From positions 1-34,238 of the forward strand of contig CAMVCZ010000037.1 of NCBI GenBank assembly GCA_947166105.1: a stretch of DNA of 34,238 nt, read 5' to 3'. Source of the DNA: an uncultured Bacteroidales bacterium (GTDB lineage Bacteria; Bacteroidota; Bacteroidia; Bacteroidales; F082). A model generated the notes under the pieces. It worked only from the letters and a program-made list of their open reading frames with translations. It made no database searches and had not been told where the DNA came from. The position numbers and the translations under genes were made by a program. Shown one piece after another: positions 29,948-34,238 of the stretch. Within the stretch, counting starts at the first letter, position 1. Each line of letters begins with the position of its first letter.

Positions 29948-31744
29948 GAAATGGTCATAAACGACCTTGGCCTTCGCAGGCCCGACAATCTCGGAAAGTC
30001 GCTCCAACGAGGCCTCCTTGATACCTTTCACTGATTTCAGTTCGAGCAAAAGTTTTTCAGCAGTCTTCTTCCCCACCCCCTTGATGTCGGCCAACTCGGA
30101 ATGGATGAAACCTTTCTCGAATTTCTTTCGGTGGAACGTGATGGCGAAACGGTGTACCTCATCCTGAATGTGCGTCAACAGGCGAAACACCTCCGAATTG
30201 GGTTTCAAACCCACAATGCGCGGCGGGAAACCAAACAGCAATTCATTGGTGCGGTGACGGTCGTCCTTGGCCAAACCCGCAATGGGAATGTTGACATGAA
30301 GTTCATCCTCAATCACTTGCCTCACCACTTCCATTTGGCCTTTGCCGCCGTCGGTGATGATGAGGTTGGGCAAGGGTTTCTGTTCCTCAATCAGCCTTGA
30401 ATAGCGTCGGCGCACCACCTCTTTCATTGAGGCATAATCGTCGGGGCCTTCTACCGTCTTGATGTTGAAATGGCGGTAGCCCGCCTTGTTGGGCTTGCCC
30501 TTCACGAACTGCACCATGCCCGCCACGGCGTAGTCGCCTTGGAAGTTGGAGTTGTCGAAACACTCAATCACTTCGGGCATTTCCTCCAATTGCAAGGCCT
30601 CTTTCAGTTGGTTGAGCACACGTTTCTGGTGTCGTTCCGGGTCGACCAAGGAGCGTTGTTTTTCGAGGTCGATGCGGTATTGCATGGCATTGCGGCGCGA
30701 GAGGTCTAAGAGTTTCAACTTGTCGCCGCGTTGCGGGATGGTCACTTGCACCTCGCCGAGGGCGTAATCCAATTTCATCGGGACGATGATTTCGGGCGCA
30801 TGGTTGCCCATCTGTTGGCGCAAGTCGGCCACAGCCAAGAGCAGCAATTCCTCCACCGTTTCCTCAAGTCGGCGTTTCATCTCAAAGGAATGGCTCTGCA
30901 CCACAGCGCCGTCCTTCACCTTCATATAATTGACATAAAACAGTTCGCCGTCATCGACGTATGAGAACACCTCCACATCGTGAATCGACTGGCTGACCAC
31001 TGTCGAGCGGCTACGATAGTTCTCCAACAGGTCATATTTCACCTTAATTTCCTGCGCCTGCTCAAACTCCATCCGCGAGGCGTAGTCCATCATCTGCGCC
31101 TTCAGGTCACGCATCACCCCACTCATGTTGCCCTTGATGATTTCGCGGATTTCAGCAATCATGGCGTTGTAATCCGCCTTGGAAATCAGGCCTTCGCAAG
31201 GGCCGTTGCACTTGTGGATGTGGTAATCAAGGCAGACTTTGTACTTCTTTTTCTCCACGCCGATTTCCGTCAACGGCGTGCGGCACGAGCGCACCTTATA
31301 TACTTGTGTAAGCAAGTCAAGCAAGATATGCGCCGTGCGCACCGAGGGATACGGCCCGAAGTATTCCGAGCCGTCGTTGACCTTCCTTCGCGTCAGGAAA
31401 ACACGTGGAAAAGCCTCCTTCTTGATGCAAATCCACGGGTAGGTTTTATCGTCCTTGAGCATGATGTTGTAGCGCGGCTTGTACTGCTTGATCATCGTGT
31501 TTTCGAGTAGCAAAGCCTCTGATTCCGAATCAACTATGCTATATTCAAGGTCGGCGATCTTGCTGACGAGGACGCGCGTCTTGCCGAATTGTTCTTTGTT
31601 GAAATAACTGCTGACGCGGCGTTTGAGGTTCTTGGCCTTGCCCACATAAATCAGTTCGCCCTTTTTGTCGAAATAGCGGTAGACGCCGGGCTTGTTGGGC
31701 AGCGCGGCGAGTTTTTGTTTCACTATTTCGGGAAGGTCATTCAT
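29942..31744 (-). CDS. uvrC: Excinuclease ABC subunit C
   Basis: UvrC makes both incisions around a DNA lesion after UvrA and UvrB recognise it. The 600-residue protein has an N-terminal GIY-YIG nuclease domain (GVYRYFDKKGELIYVGKAKN, residues ~20-39), the cysteine cluster region CLDYHIHKCNGPCEG, and a UVR motif (MEFEQAQEIKVKYDLLE). The C-terminal RNase H-like nuclease follows (ECFDNSNFQGDYAVAGMVQF; LIITDGGKGQ), then a helix-hairpin-helix tail (ADIKGVGKKTAEKLL). Its start overlaps the end of thiL by 8 bases, so the two are cotranscribed. Confidence 0.96.
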   Translation of the reverse strand: MNDLPEIVKQKLAALPNKPGVYRYFDKKGELIYVGKAKNLKRRVSSYFNKEQFGKTRVLVSKIADLEYSIVDSESEALLLENTMIKQYKPRYNIMLKDDKTYPWICIKKEAFPRVFLTRRKVNDGSEYFGPYPSVRTAHILLDLLTQVYKVRSCRTPLTEIGVEKKKYKVCLDYHIHKCNGPCEGLISKADYNAMIAEIREIIKGNMSGVMRDLKAQMMDYASRMEFEQAQEIKVKYDLLENYRSRSTVVSQSIHDVEVFSYVDDGELFYVNYMKVKDGAVVQSHSFEMKRRLEETVEELLLLAVADLRQQMGNHAPEIIVPMKLDYALGEVQVTIPQRGDKLKLLDLSRRNAMQYRIDLEKQRSLVDPERHQKRVLNQLKEALQLEEMPEVIECFDNSNFQGDYAVAGMVQFVKGKPNKAGYRHFNIKTVEGPDDYASMKEVVRRRYSRLIEEQKPLPNLIITDGGKGQMEVVRQVIEDELHVNIPIAGLAKDDRHRTNELLFGFPPRIVGLKPNSEVFRLLTHIQDEVHRFAITFHRKKFEKGFIHSELADIKGVGKKTAEKLLLELKSVKGIKEASLERLSEIVGPAKAKVVYDHFK

Positions 31745-32795
31745 GTTTCCTCATGTGATCCCAGCCCTGCGCCTTGATGGGAATGACATGGTTATCAGGC
31801 GTAATCATTTCGGCAATGCCAACATTGTCAGTCATATAACCGATGACGGTCACATCCGCCGAAAGGGTCTTTATCTTCTCATAATCCTTCTGATCGATGG
31901 TGAAGAGCAATTCGTAGTCCTCGCCACCGCTCAGGGCTGCCACCGAGGGCACAATTTGGAACTCCTTGGCCATTTTATCTGTCGTCGGGTCGATGGGGAT
32001 TCTTTCTTCATACAGTTGGCAGCCCACTTTTGACTCCTTGCAGAGGTGAAGGATTTCGGAGGCCAGACCATCGGAAATGTCGATCATCGAAGTGGGTTTG
32101 ATGCCCAAATTCTTCAATTGCTCCACAATGTCCTTGCGGGCTTCGGGCTTCAGTTGGCGTTCAAGCACATAGTCCATGCCTTTCAGTTGGGGCTGCATGT
32201 TGGGGTTGGAGAGGAACTCAACCTTCTCACGCTCAAGGATGAGCAGTCCGATATAAGCACCGCCCAAGTCACCGCTCACGCAAAGCAGGTCGTTCTTCTT
32301 CGCGCCGCTGCGATAGACGATGTCCTCCTCCTTGGCCATGCCGATGACCGTGATGGAGATGACGAGGCCCGTCTTGCTACTTGTGGTGTCGCCGCCCACC
32401 ATATCCACATGGTAACGCTCGCAAGCCAAACGGATGCCCGCATAAAGTTCGTCCAAAGCCTCGACAGAAAAACGGCTCGACACGCCGAGCCCAACCACAA
32501 TCTGCGTGGGAGTGCCGTTCATGGCGTATATATCAGAGAAATTGCTGATGGCTGCCTTGTATCCGAGGTGCTTCAAAGGGCAGTAAGTCAGGTCGAAATG
32601 TATGCCTTCGATAAGCATGTCGACCGAAACGAGGGTGCGATAGCCCTCGTGGTTAATGACGGCAGCATCGTCGCCCACGCCTTTCAATGAAGAGGCATTG
32701 CGCAAAGGAAAATCGGCGGTCAGTTGGTCGATGAGGCCAAATTCGCCGAGTTCGTCCAAATCAGTTAAAGTCTTAGGAGTATTTTCTTGTTCCAT
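31737..32795 (-). CDS. thiL: Thiamine-monophosphate kinase
   Basis: ThiL phosphorylates thiamine monophosphate to the active cofactor thiamine diphosphate, which PFOR in this window uses. The 352-residue protein has the AIRS-kinase fold: GVGDDAAVI near residue 40, VSVDMLIEGIHF (residues ~57-68), the NFSDIYAMNGTP segment, and MVGGDTTSSKTGLVISITVIG. Later, MIDISDGLASEI and ALSGGEDYELLFTI are present. An exact promoter box lies upstream at 32817-32824. The gene overlaps uvrC by 8 bases. No TPP riboswitch was seen in the short leader. Confidence 0.95.
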   Translation of the reverse strand: MEQENTPKTLTDLDELGEFGLIDQLTADFPLRNASSLKGVGDDAAVINHEGYRTLVSVDMLIEGIHFDLTYCPLKHLGYKAAISNFSDIYAMNGTPTQIVVGLGVSSRFSVEALDELYAGIRLACERYHVDMVGGDTTSSKTGLVISITVIGMAKEEDIVYRSGAKKNDLLCVSGDLGGAYIGLLILEREKVEFLSNPNMQPQLKGMDYVLERQLKPEARKDIVEQLKNLGIKPTSMIDISDGLASEILHLCKESKVGCQLYEERIPIDPTTDKMAKEFQIVPSVAALSGGEDYELLFTIDQKDYEKIKTLSADVTVIGYMTDNVGIAEMITPDNHVIPIKAQGWDHMRKHE

Positions 32796-32816
32796 TTTTT
32801 GTCAAATTATGGGATG

Positions 32817-32824
32817 CAAAGGTA
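32817..32824 (-). promoter_or_regulatory. -7 promoter box for thiL-uvrC
   Basis: On the minus strand TACCTTTG, followed by C, is an exact TAnnTTTG match about 22 bases before the ATG at 32795. It is back to back with the sdaA promoter box. Confidence 0.6.
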
Positions 32825-32867
32825 GAAAAATCCCCCATTTGCCGACCTTTCAAAGGCGGATTTTTTC

Positions 32868-32875
32868 TAATTTTG
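32868..32875 (+). promoter_or_regulatory. -7 promoter box for sdaA, very close to the start codon
   Basis: TAATTTTG, followed by C, is an exact TAnnTTTG match ending only 4 bases before the ATG at 32880. Transcription would begin at or next to the start codon, implying a leaderless or nearly leaderless mRNA. Confidence 0.5.
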
Positions 32876-32879
32876 CGCC

Positions 32880-34082
32880 ATGAAAACCATCAAAGACATT
32901 TACAAGATTGGTGTAGGCCCTTCGAGCAGCCACACCATGGGGCCGCAAAAAGCCGCCCATCTTTTCAACAGCCGTTTTCCCGACGCTGCCTCGTTTGAGG
33001 TGACACTTTACGGCAGCCTCGCCGCCACGGGCAAAGGCCACATGACCGACTTGGCCATCCTCAGCACCCTTCAGGCACCCACGGAAATCGTTTGGAAACC
33101 CGAAATCATGTTGCCGTTCCATCCTAACGGCATGTTATTCAAGGCTTTCGACGCACAGAAAAACCTTCTCGGCGAGTGGCAGGTGTTCAGTATCGGGGGC
33201 GGCAACTTGGCCGAAGAAGGCCAAACGGATGAGTCGCATGAGATTTATCCCCTCTCGAAAATGACCGACATCCTCAACTGGTGCGAGCAACGCGGACGAA
33301 CTTATTGGGAATATGTGTACGAATACGAAAACCAGAAGGAGATTGAGGATTACATGCAAGAGATTTGGCGGGTGATGCAGGCGGCAGTGGAACGAGGTTT
33401 GCAGGCCGAAGGCGTCCTGCCCGGACCACTCAACCTGAGCCGCAAGGCTGCCACCTACCATATCAAGGCCTCGGGCTACACCCACACGCTGAAAAGCCGT
33501 GGTTTGGTATATTCATACGCCTTGGCCGTTTCGGAAGAAAACGCCTCTGGCGGGGTTATCGTCACCGCGCCAACCTGTGGTTCGTGCGGCGTGATGCCTG
33601 CGGTATTATACCATCTATCAAAGAGTTACGACTTCACCGAACAGCGCATCGTCCGCGCCTTGGTGACAGCGGGATTGGTGGGCAACATCGTGCGCACCAA
33701 CGCATCCATCTCAGGTGCCGAGGTAGGCTGCCAAGGCGAAGTGGGCGTGGCCTGCGCCATGGCCGCCGCAGCCGCCAACCAACTGTTTGGCGGGAGTCCG
33801 GCCCAAATCGAATATGCTGCCGAAATGGCACTTGAACACCACTTGGGCATGACGTGCGACCCAGTTTGCGGCCTTGTGCAGATTCCCTGCATCGAGCGCA
33901 ACGCCTACGCCGCCGCACGCGCCTTGGACTCGAACATTTATTCCACCTTCTCAGATGGTCACCATCGTGTTTCGTTCGACAAAGTAGTGGAAACGATGAA
34001 AGAAACCGGAAAAGACCTGCCTTCGCTTTACAAGGAAACCTCGCAAGGCGGATTGGCAAGGGATTACACCCAAATGGCTTGA
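32880..34082 (+). CDS. sdaA: L-serine ammonia-lyase, iron-sulfur type, single chain
   Basis: The enzyme converts L-serine to pyruvate and ammonia with an oxygen-labile 4Fe-4S cluster; the pyruvate could feed PFOR. The 400-residue chain joins the beta part (residues 1-140, starting IGVGPSSSHTMGPQKAA) and the alpha part (from about 180). The alpha part has SGGVIVTAPTCGSCGVMPAV, GAEVGCQGEVGVACAMAAAA and HHLGMTCDPVCGLVQIPCIE, which contain the cluster-binding cysteines. The next segment, RNAYAAARALDSNIYS, is also typical. No serine transporter lies beside it. It ends at a hairpin shared with the tRNA gene. Confidence 0.94.
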   Translation: MKTIKDIYKIGVGPSSSHTMGPQKAAHLFNSRFPDAASFEVTLYGSLAATGKGHMTDLAILSTLQAPTEIVWKPEIMLPFHPNGMLFKAFDAQKNLLGEWQVFSIGGGNLAEEGQTDESHEIYPLSKMTDILNWCEQRGRTYWEYVYEYENQKEIEDYMQEIWRVMQAAVERGLQAEGVLPGPLNLSRKAATYHIKASGYTHTLKSRGLVYSYALAVSEENASGGVIVTAPTCGSCGVMPAVLYHLSKSYDFTEQRIVRALVTAGLVGNIVRTNASISGAEVGCQGEVGVACAMAAAAANQLFGGSPAQIEYAAEMALEHHLGMTCDPVCGLVQIPCIERNAYAAARALDSNIYSTFSDGHHRVSFDKVVETMKETGKDLPSLYKETSQGGLARDYTQMA

Positions 34083-34120
34083 AATCAAGCGTTTCACAGG
34101 TCTTTTGTAGTGCAAAAAGA

Positions 34121-34156
34121 AAACCCCTATCTTGAAACTCATCAAGTTAGGGGTTT
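34121..34156. terminator. Bidirectional terminator between sdaA and the tRNA gene
   Basis: A 15-bp stem with one mismatch: AAACCCCTATCTTGA (34121-34135) / TCAAGTTAGGGGTTT (34142-34156), with a 6-base loop and T- or A-rich flanks. Confidence 0.8.
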
Positions 34157-34162
34157 GTTTTG

Positions 34163-34236
34163 TGGTCCCACTAGGGCTTGAACCTAGGACCTACTGATTA
34201 TGAGTCAGTTGCTCTAACCAACTGCGCTATGGGACC
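34163..34236 (-). tRNA. tRNA with CAT anticodon (elongator Met or lysidine-modified Ile2)
   Basis: Read on the minus strand, a full 74-nt cloverleaf can be folded: acceptor arms GGTCCCA / TGGGACC, a D-arm with AGCGCAGTTGGTTAGAGC, anticodon stem ACTGA / TCAGT with loop CTCATAA (anticodon CAT), and a T-arm with GGTTCAAGC. The discriminator is A, and the 3' CCA is not encoded. C4-G69, C5-G68 and C6-G67 pairs resemble the TilS-recognised Ile2 tRNA of E. coli, but elongator Met cannot be excluded. It lacks the initiator-type GGG/CCC anticodon stem. Confidence 0.93.
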
Positions 34237-34238
34237 GC

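Noticed and set aside
32796..32879. TPP riboswitch upstream of thiL
   Set aside because: The leader is only about 20 bases and no thi-box sequence is visible.
34163..34236. Initiator (fMet) tRNA
   Set aside because: The anticodon stem lacks the three G-C pairs of initiators and position 1 pairs with position 72; it is an elongator Met or Ile2 type.

Overview
The window reads as a chromosomal segment of an anaerobic member of the Bacteroidetes, most likely order Bacteroidales. The reasons are: promoters of the Bacteroidetes type (a TAnnTTTG box, often followed by C) in front of many genes; a full-length SprA/Sov translocon gene; two secreted proteins with type IX secretion (T9SS) type A sorting domains; a TonB-dependent receptor with a carboxypeptidase-regulatory-like N-terminus; and oxygen-sensitive enzymes (pyruvate:ferredoxin oxidoreductase, iron-sulfur L-serine dehydratase). 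No stretch longer than about 300 bases lacks a gene.

Layout. 1-5431: the 3' end of a GH29-type alpha-L-fucosidase with a PA14 domain; a CpcT/CpeT-like secreted protein; a thioredoxin-fold protein without a CXXC motif, downstream of coaD; a NUDIX hydrolase divergent from pyrE; then birA. 5431-11330 is envelope biology: an Omp28-like T9SS cargo overlapping birA, a second T9SS cargo, a PspC/LiaI-like membrane pair, and a TonB-dependent receptor. 11370-13260 is accessory: a REP-associated tyrosine transposase (RAYT) with REP hairpins on both sides and three further REP hairpins inside its own reading frame, then an A+T-rich orphan gene. 13319-17002 is nifJ (PFOR). 17116-19382 is a second accessory island: an OLD/PtuA-like ABC ATPase overlapping a small protein with a PD-(D/E)XK-like motif, preceded by collapsed RhuM and ORF6N-like genes. 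From 19597: a cysteine- and methionine-rich lipoprotein, then ruvA-sprA-gcvH-vanZ-like-tonB, then uvrC and thiL on the other strand, sdaA, and a tRNA with a CAT anticodon.

How it fits together. SprA forms the outer-membrane channel through which proteins with T9SS C-terminal domains (the genes at 5431 and 7202) would be exported. The TonB-like protein downstream could energise the TonB-dependent receptor at 8985. PFOR and SdaA fit fermentative use of pyruvate and serine, and GcvH fits glycine cleavage or lipoate metabolism.

The two parts most likely to hold something new are the RAYT locus, where REP hairpins have become coding sequence of the transposase that should process them, and the ATPase plus putative PD-(D/E)XK pair, a candidate anti-phage module not matched here to a named system. 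Functional calls come from recognising motifs by eye; no database search was run.
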